Assembly (NCBI RefSeq): GCF_904067045.1
Contig: NZ_CAJFDC010000001.1
Span: 1 to 64,000 of the forward strand
DNA from: Pseudomonas sp. FEN
GTDB taxonomy: Bacteria; Pseudomonadota; Gammaproteobacteria; Pseudomonadales; Pseudomonadaceae
Direction of reading: 5' to 3'
DNA: 64,000 nt
Part shown: positions 50,487-60,291 of the stretch, in pieces
Position numbering within the stretch: the stretch's first letter is position 1
Layout: each line of letters starts with the position of its first letter
Notes under the pieces: model-generated
What the model saw: the letters and a program-made list of their open reading frames with translations, nothing else
What the model was told of the DNA's origin: nothing
The model's database searches: none
Translations under genes and position numbers: made by a program

Positions 50487-51338
50487 ATGCAAAGCGCCGT
50501 GGTCCTGTGCCGTTTCCTGCATTTCGCGGTGGTGCTGTCGTTGTTCGGAACCTGTCTGTTACGCCCCTGGCTGATCGGCAACACACTCCACGCGGCACTG
50601 GACCGGGGCCTGCTCGGGATCAAGCGCTGGTTGGCCCTGCTGGCGCTGCTCAGCGCCGGGGGCTGGTTGCTGCTGACCACCACCAATATGACCGGCGACT
50701 GGTCGGACGCCCTGAGTCCCGCCACCCTCCAGTTGGTCCTGGGCAAGACTTTTTTCGGTCAGGTCTGGAGCTGGCACCTGGGCTTGTGCCTGCTGCTGTT
50801 GATCAGCCTGCTGGCCAATGCCCGCCCGGCCTGCAACCTGCTGCTCGGCTTGCTGTTGCTGGCGACCCTCGCCCCCGTCGGCCATGGCGCCATGCTCGAC
50901 GGCCTCGACGGCCGCCTGCTGATGCTTAACCAATTCGTCCACCTGAGCGCTGTCGGCGCCTGGCTCGGCGGCCTGTTGCTGCTCCTGCGGGTCCTGGCCC
51001 AACCGGCCGGGCACGACCTCGAACGGCTCCTGCGACGCTTCAGCAGCCTGGGCTACGCGCTGGTGGCGATGATTATCCTGAGCGGCCTGGTCAATGTCCG
51101 CATGCTCACCGGTGCGCCCTGGCCAACGCCGCTGTTCAGCGGGTTTGCGCTGATCCTGCTGATCAAGGTGCTGATGGTTGCGCTGATGCTGGCGCTGGCA
51201 CTGTTCAACCTGGTGATGAGCCGTCGCGGACGTTTCAGCGTCTTGCGCAGCAGTGTGACGGTCGAATGGCTGCTCGGGCTGGGGGCGATTCTCGCCGTAT
51301 CGCTGTTGGGCACCTTACCGCCGATGCTGATGAACTGA
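50487..51338 (+). CDS. copD: Copper transport membrane protein CopD
   Basis: 283 residues, eight hydrophobic helices, CopD family: ALLLSLFGTC-like N terminus, GHGAMLDG, NQFVHLSAVGAWLGGLLLLL, GYALVAMIILSGLVNVRML and LIKVLMVALMLALALFN. Inner-membrane partner of CopC. Same operon. Confidence 0.9.
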   Translation: MQSAVVLCRFLHFAVVLSLFGTCLLRPWLIGNTLHAALDRGLLGIKRWLALLALLSAGGWLLLTTTNMTGDWSDALSPATLQLVLGKTFFGQVWSWHLGLCLLLLISLLANARPACNLLLGLLLLATLAPVGHGAMLDGLDGRLLMLNQFVHLSAVGAWLGGLLLLLRVLAQPAGHDLERLLRRFSSLGYALVAMIILSGLVNVRMLTGAPWPTPLFSGFALILLIKVLMVALMLALALFNLVMSRRGRFSVLRSSVTVEWLLGLGAILAVSLLGTLPPMLMN

Positions 51339-51490
51339 GCCCGTTCAGGCGGCGCTAGCGAACAGCGTAAATCTACCCGGACTTTCATACTGCCGTTCGC
51401 AAAAAACCTGTTTCATATAATCATCTATATGAATTCATCAGGTATATTCCTTCCGACCGCGTAACAAAATATTACAAGAAGGGGTATCCG

Positions 51491-52861
51491 TTGGATCTTT
51501 CACACGCCGCGTGGCTTGCTCACGACACCCGCCTGATCATCTGCTGCCTGCTGGCAATCGCCACCATCATCGTGCTGATCAGCCTCACCAAACTGCCGCC
51601 CTTCCTGTCCATCCTGATCGGCACCTTCGTCGCCGGGATCGGCGCCGCGCTGCCCGCTGAAGAAGTGGCCAAGGCGTTCAGCAAGGGCGCCGGCAGCCTG
51701 CTCGGCGAAGCCGGGATCATCATTTCCCTGGGCGCCATGCTCGGCGCGCTGATGGCCGAGTCCGGGGCCGCCGACCGCATCGCCTCGACCCTCCTGCGCC
51801 ATGCGCGGGGCAAGGCCCTGCCCTGGGTCATGGCAATGGTCGCGATGATCATCGGCCTGCCGCTGTTCTTCGAAGTCGGCCTGGTGCTGATGGTGCCGAT
51901 TATCTTCGTGATCTCCCGTCAGTCCGGCCAACCGCTGCTCAAGGTGGCGATCCCGGCCCTGGCCGGCATGACCACGCTGCATGCGCTGATGCCACCGCAT
52001 CCTGGCCCGCTGATCGCGGTCAGCGCCTTGCACGCCGACCTCGGCATGACCATGCTGCTGGGCTTTTGCATCGCGGTCCCGGCGGTGATCCTCGCCGGTC
52101 CCCTGTACGGCATCTGGCTGTCCAGGCGCATGGATGTGCGGGAGCCGGCCGAAATCGGCGCGCTGTTCACCGCCAAAGTCCAGACCCGGCGCCAACCGAG
52201 CTTCGCCATCTCGTTGTTGATCATCCTGCTGCCGGTGCTGCTGATGCTCGGCAGCACCCTGGCCAAGGTGGCCATGGCGCCGCAAAGCAGCCTGGCCATG
52301 ACCCTGAAGTTCCTCGGCGAGCCATTGATCGCCCTCGGTATTGCGGTGATCGCGGCGGTGATTTGCCTGGGCTGGTCCATCGGCATGGCCCGCGACCAGG
52401 TCGGCAGCGTACTGCGCAAGAGCCTCGGGCCGATTGCCATGCTGTTGCTGACCATCGGTGCCGGCGGCGGTCTGAAACAGACCTTGCTGGAAGCCGGCAT
52501 CAGCGACACCATCAGCAAGGTCGCCACTGGCGCCAACCTGTCCTACGTCCTGCTGGCCTGGCTGATCGCCGTGGCACTGCGCCAGGCCACCGGCTCGGCC
52601 ACCGTGGCGACCACCACCACCGCAGGTATTCTCGCGCCGATGATGGCCGGCCTGGCCAGCACCCAGAGCTCGCTGGTGGCCCTGGCCATTGGCGCCGGCT
52701 CGGTGTTCTTCTGTCACGTCAACGACGCCGGCTTCTGGATGGTGCGCGAGTACTTCGGCTTGCAGCTCAAGCAGACGATCTGGGTCTGGTCGGTGTTGCA
52801 GACCATCGTTTCAGTGGTCGGCCTGATCGGCACGTTGTTGTTATGGCAATGGTTCCAGTAA
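51491..52861 (+). CDS. Gluconate permease (GntP family)
   Basis: 456 residues from a TTG start at 51491 (AAGAAGGGG 7-10 bases upstream). GntP family wording: LPPFLSILIGTFVAGIGAALP, GLPLFFEVGLVLMVPII, TTLHALMPPHPGPLIAV and ATGSATVATTTTAGILAP. Imports gluconate or a related sugar acid with protons. No gluconokinase or regulator adjoins, unlike the usual gnt operon. Confidence 0.92.
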   Translation: MDLSHAAWLAHDTRLIICCLLAIATIIVLISLTKLPPFLSILIGTFVAGIGAALPAEEVAKAFSKGAGSLLGEAGIIISLGAMLGALMAESGAADRIASTLLRHARGKALPWVMAMVAMIIGLPLFFEVGLVLMVPIIFVISRQSGQPLLKVAIPALAGMTTLHALMPPHPGPLIAVSALHADLGMTMLLGFCIAVPAVILAGPLYGIWLSRRMDVREPAEIGALFTAKVQTRRQPSFAISLLIILLPVLLMLGSTLAKVAMAPQSSLAMTLKFLGEPLIALGIAVIAAVICLGWSIGMARDQVGSVLRKSLGPIAMLLLTIGAGGGLKQTLLEAGISDTISKVATGANLSYVLLAWLIAVALRQATGSATVATTTTAGILAPMMAGLASTQSSLVALAIGAGSVFFCHVNDAGFWMVREYFGLQLKQTIWVWSVLQTIVSVVGLIGTLLLWQWFQ

Positions 52862-52953
52862 CCGTTGCCACGCTGTGAAGATTGACCAGAGGCGTCGCGC
52901 AAGGTGGATAATGGCGCCTTACTCAGGGATAGGCTTACCCAAGGAAGCGCCTT

Positions 52954-53493
52954 ATGGACAAGAAACAAACCCGGCAACAGGCGATCGAGTCACTGAACGC
53001 CGGGACGCCGAAAAGCCAGATTTTCGCGTCCTTGCGCGGCGGCGCCCTGAAAGACAGGGCGCTGGCGGCGTTGCTGGCCAATCATCCCGATCCCGAGCTG
53101 TACACGCGCCATCACTGGAAAGTCATCGGGGTGCTCGCCATTATGATCCTGCAAGGATTGCTGGCGGCGGCAGTCGGCTTTGTGCTCGGAGCGAGTATCG
53201 GCCCGACGGCCATCTGGTTGATGCCCCTGGCGTTCGCCGTCATTCCCTTCCTGCTGGCCTACGGCGTTTACCGCAACCACTCCAGTTACTACACCGTCTA
53301 TGTCCTGCTCAACGTCTCGCAATTCCACCGAGCGTTCGAGGGTTTCAGCGAAGAACCGATCACCACCGGCATCGCCGTGCTGATCGGCTTTGCCAGCCTG
53401 GTGTATGTCCTCTACGTCAAGTCGCTGCTGTTTCCGGACGTGGTGTTCATGTCACCGAAAAAGATCAAGGGACAGTACGTTTTCAGCCGTTGA
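52954..53493 (+). CDS. Hypothetical membrane protein
   Basis: 179 residues. Cytoplasmic charged N terminus (QQAIESLNAGTPKSQIFASLRGG, a small repeat seen in related Pseudomonas proteins), then three hydrophobic helices from ~55 on (VIGVLAIMILQGLLAAAVGFVLG, then LMPLAFAVIPFLLAYGVY, and LIGFASLVYVLYV), ending MSPKKIKGQYVFSR. No function recognised. Confidence 0.75.
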   Translation: MDKKQTRQQAIESLNAGTPKSQIFASLRGGALKDRALAALLANHPDPELYTRHHWKVIGVLAIMILQGLLAAAVGFVLGASIGPTAIWLMPLAFAVIPFLLAYGVYRNHSSYYTVYVLLNVSQFHRAFEGFSEEPITTGIAVLIGFASLVYVLYVKSLLFPDVVFMSPKKIKGQYVFSR

Positions 53494-53495
53494 GC

Positions 53496-53981
53496 TCAGT
53501 CTTCGGAGTCGGCGAAACGCTTCAACACCTCGCCATCCATCCGGTAGCGCACCCATTCACTCTGGGGTTGCGCGCCGATCGATTCGTAGAAGCGGATCGC
53601 CGGCTCGTTCCAGTCCAGCACACTCCATTCCAGGCGGCCGCAGTCATTGGCGCAGGCAATCTTCGCCAGATGCCGCAACAGCTTCTTGCCCGCCCCGGCA
53701 CCGCGTTGTTGTGGTGAAACATAGAGGTCCTCCAGGTACAGGCCGTTACGCCCGAGCCAGGTGGAGTAGCTGAAGAAAAACACCGCGAAACCGACCGGTT
53801 CGCCGTCACGCAGGCAGATCAGGCCGTGGGCCGTGGCGCCTTCGCCAAACAGGCTGCGCTCGATATCCACGACGTTGGCGATCACTTCATGACGGGCTCG
53901 TTCGTACTCGGCCAGTTCAGTGATAAAGGCAAGGATCTGCGGCGCATCGCTGGGCCGGGCTTCGCGTATTTCGAGGGACAT
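53496..53981 (-). CDS. GNAT-family N-acetyltransferase (diamine acetyltransferase-like)
   Basis: 161 residues. IREARPSDAPQILAFITELAEYE at the N terminus; LEDLYVSPQQRGAGAGKKLLRHL is the acetyl-CoA loop (QxxGxG/A); WSVLDWNEPAIRFYESIGA closes the fold. The wording (AEYE..LEDLYV..LDWN..AIxFYxSxGA) resembles SSAT-type amine acetyltransferases. Substrate uncertain. Convergent with the preceding membrane-protein gene (2 bases between stops). Confidence 0.88.
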   Translation of the reverse strand: MSLEIREARPSDAPQILAFITELAEYERARHEVIANVVDIERSLFGEGATAHGLICLRDGEPVGFAVFFFSYSTWLGRNGLYLEDLYVSPQQRGAGAGKKLLRHLAKIACANDCGRLEWSVLDWNEPAIRFYESIGAQPQSEWVRYRMDGEVLKRFADSED

Positions 53982-54039
53982 GGGCGCTTCCAGAGTCGAT
54001 GAAGTCGCCCATGCTATGCGGATTATGCGACGGCTTGAA

Positions 54040-54663
54040 TCACTTCAATGAAAATTCACCCGCAACCGGCCGATCAGCCGCCGCCCCTCGTGACGCGTGG
54101 CGCAGGCGCTCGATGCCCGGCTGCGCCAGGTACAGCACTTCATAGGCCTTGCCCGCGCGGCGGCGATCGGGTGCGGACGCCGACAGGGTGATTCGGATCA
54201 AGCGCCAGGCCGCGGTATCCAGAGCAAGGAACAGCGCAATGGTGTCGTCCTGGCGAACCAAGGCCCGGTTACGCTCCACCTCCGTCGCCAGCAAGCGGAC
54301 ATGGTCCGCTTCCGGATCGACGGGCAAGACTTCGCGGTACAACGCCCGCGCTGGCGCCGCGCGCCCCAATTGCAGGTCCAGCGGCAGCCAGGCCTCGATA
54401 TCCGGGCGACCGAATGAGTCGATCACCCGCTGGAAACGCTCGTCCATCAGAAAGCCGGCGGCAGCACTCGGATCGGACCACAGATACACCGACGAATACA
54501 GATTGGCCTGGGCACCGAAGAGCCCGCGCTCCTCGGCAATGAACGCCTTGAGCAGCAGCCCCGGGGTATCGTCCCAGAGCGGACCCAGTTCGGCGGCACG
54601 GCGGCGAATCAAGCCCATGTCGTAGAGAGCGGGCAAGCGGTGCGAATACTGTTTGGCAAACAT
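54040..54663 (-). CDS. DUF4865 family protein
   Basis: 207 residues from the ATG at 54663. MFAKQYSHRLPALYDMGLIRRRA is the family start; LLLKAFIAEERGLFGAQANLY, YLWSDPSAAAGFLMDERFQRVI follow. The fold resembles a ferredoxin-like dimer (monooxygenase-type), function unknown. Divergent from a LysR gene that probably controls it. Confidence 0.82.
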   Translation of the reverse strand: MFAKQYSHRLPALYDMGLIRRRAAELGPLWDDTPGLLLKAFIAEERGLFGAQANLYSSVYLWSDPSAAAGFLMDERFQRVIDSFGRPDIEAWLPLDLQLGRAAPARALYREVLPVDPEADHVRLLATEVERNRALVRQDDTIALFLALDTAAWRLIRITLSASAPDRRRAGKAYEVLYLAQPGIERLRHASRGAAADRPVAGEFSLK

Positions 54664-54727
54664 GGCGGCACTCCTGTGGGGAAAGGTTATCGAGAACCTG
54701 GCGCCAGCTTGCGCAGTCTCTATAATT

Positions 54728-54753
54728 ACAACAAGATATCTATAGATATATAT
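54728..54753. promoter_or_regulatory. Palindromic operator-like region between DUF4865 and LysR genes
   Basis: aagatatctatagatatat holds an ATATCTATAGATAT palindrome, consistent with a LysR-type T-N11-A site in the divergent intergenic region. Confidence 0.5.
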
Positions 54754-54769
54754 GTGATAAGAGATAGAT

Positions 54770-55654
54770 ATGACTGAAGTCGTCAAGCCACTCGATATCG
54801 ACACCGTCCAGGCCTTCGTGCTGATCGCCGACTTCGCCAGCTTCACCCGCGCGGCCCAGGCGCTGGACACGTCCCAGGCGGCCATCAGCCTGAAGCTCAA
54901 GCGTCTGGAAGAACGCCTCGGCTACCGCTTGCTGGAGCGCACGCCTCGTCATGTACGACTGTCGCCCCCGGGCGAGCAGTTCATCCATGCCGCGCGCGCC
55001 TTGCTCCAGGCTCACGAACGGGCACTGGGCGATATGAGCGCCATGCCGAACCGCCGCTTGATCATCGGCATCAGCGACCATGTGGCGGGGCCGGACCTGC
55101 CGCGCCTGCTGAGCCGCCTGGCCGACTACGATCCGCTGCTGATCATCGAGGTGCGTATCGCCTCCTCTCGAGACCTTGGCGCGGCCTTCGACCGTGGCGA
55201 ACTGGATGCGGCCATCGTGCGCGGCGAGGGTGACCGTCACGACGGTGAGGTGCTGGTGGTGGAACGCTTCGGCTGGTTCGCCGCCCCCACCTGGCAACAC
55301 ACACCCGGTAGCGTCCTGCGCCTGGCGACCATGGCCGCGCCCTGTGGCGTGCGCCATCTGGCGGTACGAGCGCTGGATGACGCGGGCATCCCCTGGACCG
55401 AAGTGTTTATCGGCGGCGGCGTGCTGGCGGTGGGCGCGGCGGTCAGCGCCGGACTCGGCGTGGCGGCGCTGGCAAAACGGGTGGCACCTGCCGGCGCGGT
55501 CGAAGTCGGTGAACAACTCGGGCTGCCGGCGTTGCCGCTCACCGAAATCATCCTGCATGCACGACCCACGGATGCCCGTTCGCAGGAAACCTTGCGGGCC
55601 TTGAGCGCGGCGTTTCGTGGAGTGCTGGAACGCGAGTCGATCAAACCGCGCTGA
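54770..55654 (+). CDS. LysR-family transcriptional regulator
   Basis: 294 residues. HTH at residues 10-65: DTVQAFVLIADFASFTRAAQALDTSQAAISLKLKRLEERLGYRLLERT. The substrate-binding domain follows (NRRLIIGISDHVAGPDLPRL, then ELDAAIVRGEGDRHDGE). Divergently oriented to DUF4865, its likely target. Confidence 0.92.
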   Translation: MTEVVKPLDIDTVQAFVLIADFASFTRAAQALDTSQAAISLKLKRLEERLGYRLLERTPRHVRLSPPGEQFIHAARALLQAHERALGDMSAMPNRRLIIGISDHVAGPDLPRLLSRLADYDPLLIIEVRIASSRDLGAAFDRGELDAAIVRGEGDRHDGEVLVVERFGWFAAPTWQHTPGSVLRLATMAAPCGVRHLAVRALDDAGIPWTEVFIGGGVLAVGAAVSAGLGVAALAKRVAPAGAVEVGEQLGLPALPLTEIILHARPTDARSQETLRALSAAFRGVLERESIKPR

Positions 55655-55761
55655 AGCCCGCAAGGATAGCCTCCAGACGTCGCAATGAGCCGGGCAATGC
55701 CGGAAAAAAATCGGCCGGGCGCCCATGGGGCCCGGCCGAATTCGATCACCAACAGCAGGAA

Positions 55762-56661
55762 CTAGATCAGCAGGAACAGTGCCAGCAAGCCACCGAAGAT
55801 CGCCCACTTCTCCAGGTAATAGCGCGTGCGATTGCGCTTCTTCAATTCCTTGCCGCGCAGGCGAATGCCGTAGATCTTGGCAAAGAACTTGTTGATCCCA
55901 CCGGTCTTGTCGTTCGCGTCATTCGGCGAGGCGGCGGCGGACATCACATTGCGGCTGAACCAGCGGTTGAACGCCGTCGCCCAGCGATACTGCAGCGGTC
56001 GCTCGACATCGCAGAACAGGATCACGCGGTTCTGCTCGGTCTTGTTTTCAGCGTAGTGGATGAACGTCTCGTCGAACATCACCGGCTCGCCGTCACGCCA
56101 GTAGTACTCCTGACCATCGACGTTGATATGGCAGCCCGGATCGTTCGGCGTTTGCAGACCCAGGTGGTAACGCAGGGAGCCGGCATAAGGGTCGCGGTGA
56201 CGGACCAGGCGCGAACCCGGCGGCAGCTCGGCGAACATCGCCGCCTTGACGCTGCCGATACTGTTGAGCAGTTCCGTGGTGCGCGGGCACAGCTCGATGG
56301 CGGAAGGGTGGTTGTCGCCATACCACTTGAGGTAGAAACGCTTCCAGCCGGTCTTGAAGAACGAGTTGAAGCCGACATCGTTGGGCTGCTCGGATTTCTT
56401 GATCTCGCCGGCTCGCAGCAGGGCCAGGGCCTCGGTGCGGATTTCCTGCCAGTTGTCCTGCAACGGCTTGAGCTCGGGGAAGTCGGCCGGGTCCAGATAC
56501 GGACGGCTCGGCACCTTGGAGAACAGGTAGAGGAAGCAGTTGATCGGGGCCAGGAAGGTCGAGTGGTCACTCAGTTGCCGGCCCAGCTTGTGCCGGACCT
56601 TGCCGCGCAGGTGTACGTACGCGATAGACAAAACGTAGATAGCGATAATGATGAGTTTCAC
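55762..56661 (-). CDS. lpxO: Lipid A 2-hydroxylase-type aspartyl/asparaginyl beta-hydroxylase
   Basis: 299 residues from a GTG at 56661 (the longer frame to 56763 is shadow-like). N-terminal membrane anchor KLIIIAIYVLSIAYVH; Fe(II)/2-oxoglutarate core with HRDPY (HxD) near residue 160 and HYAENKTEQNRVILF (third His and the Arg) near 205; C-terminal membrane helix (FGGLLALFLLI). Puts a 2-OH on lipid A acyl chains. Upstream nothing is co-transcribed. Confidence 0.9.
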   Translation of the reverse strand: MKLIIIAIYVLSIAYVHLRGKVRHKLGRQLSDHSTFLAPINCFLYLFSKVPSRPYLDPADFPELKPLQDNWQEIRTEALALLRAGEIKKSEQPNDVGFNSFFKTGWKRFYLKWYGDNHPSAIELCPRTTELLNSIGSVKAAMFAELPPGSRLVRHRDPYAGSLRYHLGLQTPNDPGCHINVDGQEYYWRDGEPVMFDETFIHYAENKTEQNRVILFCDVERPLQYRWATAFNRWFSRNVMSAAASPNDANDKTGGINKFFAKIYGIRLRGKELKKRNRTRYYLEKWAIFGGLLALFLLI

Positions 56662-56799
56662 GGGCGTCGTCACAGAAGTCGAAGGGACACGCGATCTTTC
56701 ATGCCTCTGGTGGCCCGGTGCACACAAGCCGAGGTCCAGAAGTCGCAAAGACAGCGAACGCACTAGGGTAGAACAGCTGGCGTATGGGTTTCCAGTGTT

Positions 56800-57723
56800 T
56801 CATCCGCCAAACGAAAGCAAAGCATCCACTTCTTGTGTGCCGGGTGAGGTCGCAGGCCCCCAGCGCGTGACCGCCAGGGCCGCCGCCGCGTTGGCGCGCC
56901 GCGCCGCTTCGGCGGCATCCAGCCCCGCCGCCAGCCCGGCCAGGAACACCCCGGCATGGGCATCGCCGGCGCCATTGCTGTCCACCGCTCGCACTTTGAA
57001 ACCGGGAATGTGCCGGTGCCGCCCTGCCCGGCTGATCCAGCAGCCGCCCGGGCCGTCGCGCACCACCAGCAGCGCGTCGTCGGCCAGGCGCTCGGCCAGG
57101 CTGTCGAGGGAACCGACGATATCCGTCGCGCCGGTAAAGCACAGGGCTTCAACGCTGTTACTGGTCCAGATATCGATGCGCGGCAGCAAGGCCGCCATGG
57201 GCGCGGCCGCCGACGAGTTCACCAGCGGTCCCGGATCGAACACCACGGTCACCGCCTTCGGCAAGGCCAGCAGCCATTCCAGCAAGGCTTGCGCCTTGTC
57301 CGGATACTGCAGGCTGTAGCCGCTGACATAGACGTAGTCATCGTCCCGCACCGGCACCCGCGCCAGGTCTTCGGCCGAGAGGCCAGCTTCCGCGCCGATA
57401 TGGGAAATGAAGGTGCGCTCGGTGCTGGCTTCGGTCAGGGCCACGCAGAGCCCGGTATCCTTCTCAGCATTGCGCTCGAGGACCACCTTGATCTCCTCCC
57501 GCGCCATCGCCTCGCGAGCCAGATCGCCAAAGCGGCCGTTACCGTGCCGACCGAGGTAGAGCACCGGCAAACCGTTGCGCCGGGCGGCGGCCATGACATT
57601 GAAACCACCGCCGGCTTCGAAGCTGGCGGAGTTCGCCAGCACGTCACCACCGCTGGCCGGCAGTTGCTCGAGAGACATGACCAGGTCAACCATGACCTGG
57701 CCGGTATGCAGCAATCTAGCCAT
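56800..57723 (-). CDS. PfkB-family carbohydrate/nucleoside kinase
   Basis: 307 residues from the ATG at 57723. GGGFNVMAAARRNG near residue 38, the signature VDSNGAGDAHAG near 245 with the catalytic Asp, and NAAAALAVTRWGPATSP. A ribokinase-type enzyme that phosphorylates a sugar or nucleoside. Last gene of the GntR, ADP-ribosylglycohydrolase, NCS1 permease, kinase unit; its start overlaps the permease stop, so it is translationally coupled. Confidence 0.9.
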   Translation of the reverse strand: MARLLHTGQVMVDLVMSLEQLPASGGDVLANSASFEAGGGFNVMAAARRNGLPVLYLGRHGNGRFGDLAREAMAREEIKVVLERNAEKDTGLCVALTEASTERTFISHIGAEAGLSAEDLARVPVRDDDYVYVSGYSLQYPDKAQALLEWLLALPKAVTVVFDPGPLVNSSAAAPMAALLPRIDIWTSNSVEALCFTGATDIVGSLDSLAERLADDALLVVRDGPGGCWISRAGRHRHIPGFKVRAVDSNGAGDAHAGVFLAGLAAGLDAAEAARRANAAAALAVTRWGPATSPGTQEVDALLSFGG

Positions 57724-59188
57724 TGGCATTCTCGACATCCGCGAAGGCCGCACGGCGATCCGCCGCGCCGCCGAGCAGGCCGTAGACACCGCCGGCAACC
57801 AGGAAGGTAACGATCCAGCCCAGGCCGTTGTGACCCAGCCAGGAGTCGGACAGGAAACCGCGGAACCAGATGGTCTCGGTGGTGGTGCCGATGGTGGTGA
57901 AGCTGAAACCCAGGACAATGGCCAGGGCCCAAGCCCCGAAGGCGCGCCATTCGATGCCGCCGCGATACCAGTAGGCACTGCTCGGGCTGACATCCAGCAG
58001 GTCCCTGGGACTGTAGTACTGGCGATGCAGCAGATCGACCACGAAGATCCCGACCCAGGCGGTGATCGGTACGGCCAGCAGCGAGATGAAGGTGATGAAC
58101 GGACCGTAGAAGCTGTCGGCGATCAACATGAAGTAGATGGAGCCGACGAAGATCGCGACGATATCGACGATCACCGCATGCACGCGCTTGACCTTCAGGC
58201 CGAGGGTCAAGGTAGTCAGGCCCGCCGAGTACACCGACAGGTTGTTCGACAGCAGCAGGCCGCCGAACGCCGTGATCAGGTATGGCACGGCCATCCAGGT
58301 CGGCAGCATGTCGCGGATCGCGACGATCGGGTCGGTCGCCTGGGCCAGATCATGATTGCCCACCGACAGCAGGCCACCCAGAGTGATCAGCAGCACCAGC
58401 GGAATACCCGCGCCGAAAGCCGCCGAGGCCACCAGGCGGAGCGCCTTGACGCTCTTGTGCTGGTAGCGTGACATGTCGGCGCCGGCGTTGGCCCAACCGA
58501 TCCCGGTGCCCGCCGCCATGGTGCCGATGCCGATGATCATCGCGCTCATCGGTGCCGGGGTGGCATTGAACACCGCGCTCCAGTCGATGGTCGCGCAGAG
58601 GAAACCGCCCACCAGCAGGTTCAGGGCACCGAAAACATAGGTCGCCCACTTCTGGATCACCAGCAAAGTGGCATGGCCCAAGCCCGAGACCGACAGGGTC
58701 AACAGCACGAAAATGGCGATGAACAGCAGCGTCAGCAGCGGCGCGCTCTTGGCCTCCACCGGCGAGTGGAACAGGATCGAGCACAGCGACAGCAACACGA
58801 ACGCCGCCGTGGTGGTGTTGACGGTTTCCCAGCCAAGACGCGACATCAGCGAAACGACGGTCGGACCGATATTGCCGCGCACGCCGAAGATCGCTCGTGA
58901 CAGCGTCAAGCTCGGCGCGTGCCCGCGACGCCCGGCGATGGAGATGATCCCCACCACGGCAAAGGAACCCGCCGCGCCGAGAATCGCGACGATGATTGCC
59001 TGCCAGATCGCCAGTCCGCGAAAGGCCACCAGGGTCGCCCCCAGCGGCAGGCCGAGAATACTGATGTTGGCCGCGAACCAGACCCAGAACAGTTGCAGCG
59101 GATGGCCGTTGCACTCGCCTTCCGGGACCGGTTCTATGCCGCGGGTTTCCAGTTGACCGGCGCTTTGCCCGGTGGTTGATGAGGTCAT
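57716..59188 (-). CDS. NCS1-family cytosine/purine/nucleoside permease
   Basis: 490 residues, twelve helices. NCS1 wording: ECNGHPLQLFWVWFAANISILGLPLGA, FGVRGNIGPTVVSLMSRLGWETVNT, GWANAGADMSRY and VGIFVVDLLHRQYY. Imports a nucleobase or nucleoside with H+ or Na+. Middle gene of the unit. Confidence 0.9.
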   Translation of the reverse strand: MTSSTTGQSAGQLETRGIEPVPEGECNGHPLQLFWVWFAANISILGLPLGATLVAFRGLAIWQAIIVAILGAAGSFAVVGIISIAGRRGHAPSLTLSRAIFGVRGNIGPTVVSLMSRLGWETVNTTTAAFVLLSLCSILFHSPVEAKSAPLLTLLFIAIFVLLTLSVSGLGHATLLVIQKWATYVFGALNLLVGGFLCATIDWSAVFNATPAPMSAMIIGIGTMAAGTGIGWANAGADMSRYQHKSVKALRLVASAAFGAGIPLVLLITLGGLLSVGNHDLAQATDPIVAIRDMLPTWMAVPYLITAFGGLLLSNNLSVYSAGLTTLTLGLKVKRVHAVIVDIVAIFVGSIYFMLIADSFYGPFITFISLLAVPITAWVGIFVVDLLHRQYYSPRDLLDVSPSSAYWYRGGIEWRAFGAWALAIVLGFSFTTIGTTTETIWFRGFLSDSWLGHNGLGWIVTFLVAGGVYGLLGGAADRRAAFADVENANG

Positions 59189-59286
59189 GGTGTTCAGCTC
59201 CTGATGCCATTTGTTGTGGTTGTTAGGCAGTACGGAAGGTTTAGAAACCCCCTTCGTCTGCAGTCCATTGCATGTGTTGTGGTGTG

Positions 59287-60291
59287 TCAGGCGTTGCGCA
59301 GGGCGATCAGCCCTTGGACCAATGGCACCAGCTCCAGCCCATTGACCTCGATGATTTTTGCAATCAGTTCGACAGGCCAGCAGTCCAGGCCGTCACAGGC
59401 GCCGAGCATGGCACCGAGGATACCGGCGATGGTGTCCGTGTCGCCACCGATGCTGGCGGCCAGACAGAGTGCGTCGAAAGCCTTGAGCTTGCCGAGTGCG
59501 ACCCGTTGGGCCAGCGCGAAGGCGACGACCACCGACTCCTGGGACGCCACCGAGGTGCCGACCACGTCATACAGCAGGTCCACCAGCTCGGCCTCCGGGC
59601 AATCGCGACTGAGCTCACGCGCCCAGCAAATGCGTGGCCCCAGGCGCCCGCCGGCGACCCAGTGGCCACGCAGTTCGGCGGTAAAAGCCATCTCCGTACC
59701 GATATCCAGCGCCTGCTCCAGGCCCTGGCGGTTGATGCCACTGGAAATCACCGCGGCAACGGCGGCGGCACTGGAGATCCCCAGGCTGGTGTTGTGGGTG
59801 ACCTGGCAGGCCTGGACCACCGCGTCGAGAAAGCGTCGCGGCTGGGCGATATCGGCGGCGATGCCCACCGGCGTGATACGCATGGCCGCACCGTTGGTGG
59901 TGCCGTAGCGCCCGGCTTCCTCGGGGCTGTGGCCGGCGAGGATCATTTCAATGGCGCGCTTGGTCGACGGTCCGAGCAAATCCTGCGAGCCCTTGGCCTG
60001 CATCGCCGCCTCCCAGGCGATCAAGCGTTCAGCCAGCAGCGCCGGCTCGATACGACCATTGCCGTCGATCAGCAACTGCGCCACCAGGATCGCCTGTTCG
60101 GTGTCATCGGTGATGGAACCGGCGGGCATGTTCGGGGCGATCGGCTGGTCGGGACCGGCGTCGAGCAGCGTGGTGATGCTGCCGAAGCGGGCCTGGATCT
60201 CGGCGCGGCTCAGGGATTGGGTCGGCATGCCCAGCGCGTCACCCAGGGCAAGGCCGTAGAAGGCGCCCAGGGCTCGATGGGTCGGGGTCAT
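59287..60291 (-). CDS. ADP-ribosylglycohydrolase-family protein
   Basis: 334 residues. GALYGLALGDALGMPTQS-like N terminus (FYGLALGDALG), SITDDTEQAILVA (TDDT, Mg site) near 58 and SIGGDTDTIAGILGAMLGA (second Mg site) near 285. Releases ADP-ribose or ribose from an ADP-ribosylated or nucleoside-like substrate. In this operon a nucleoside ribosyl substrate is likelier than a protein. Confidence 0.9.
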   Translation of the reverse strand: MTPTHRALGAFYGLALGDALGMPTQSLSRAEIQARFGSITTLLDAGPDQPIAPNMPAGSITDDTEQAILVAQLLIDGNGRIEPALLAERLIAWEAAMQAKGSQDLLGPSTKRAIEMILAGHSPEEAGRYGTTNGAAMRITPVGIAADIAQPRRFLDAVVQACQVTHNTSLGISSAAAVAAVISSGINRQGLEQALDIGTEMAFTAELRGHWVAGGRLGPRICWARELSRDCPEAELVDLLYDVVGTSVASQESVVVAFALAQRVALGKLKAFDALCLAASIGGDTDTIAGILGAMLGACDGLDCWPVELIAKIIEVNGLELVPLVQGLIALRNA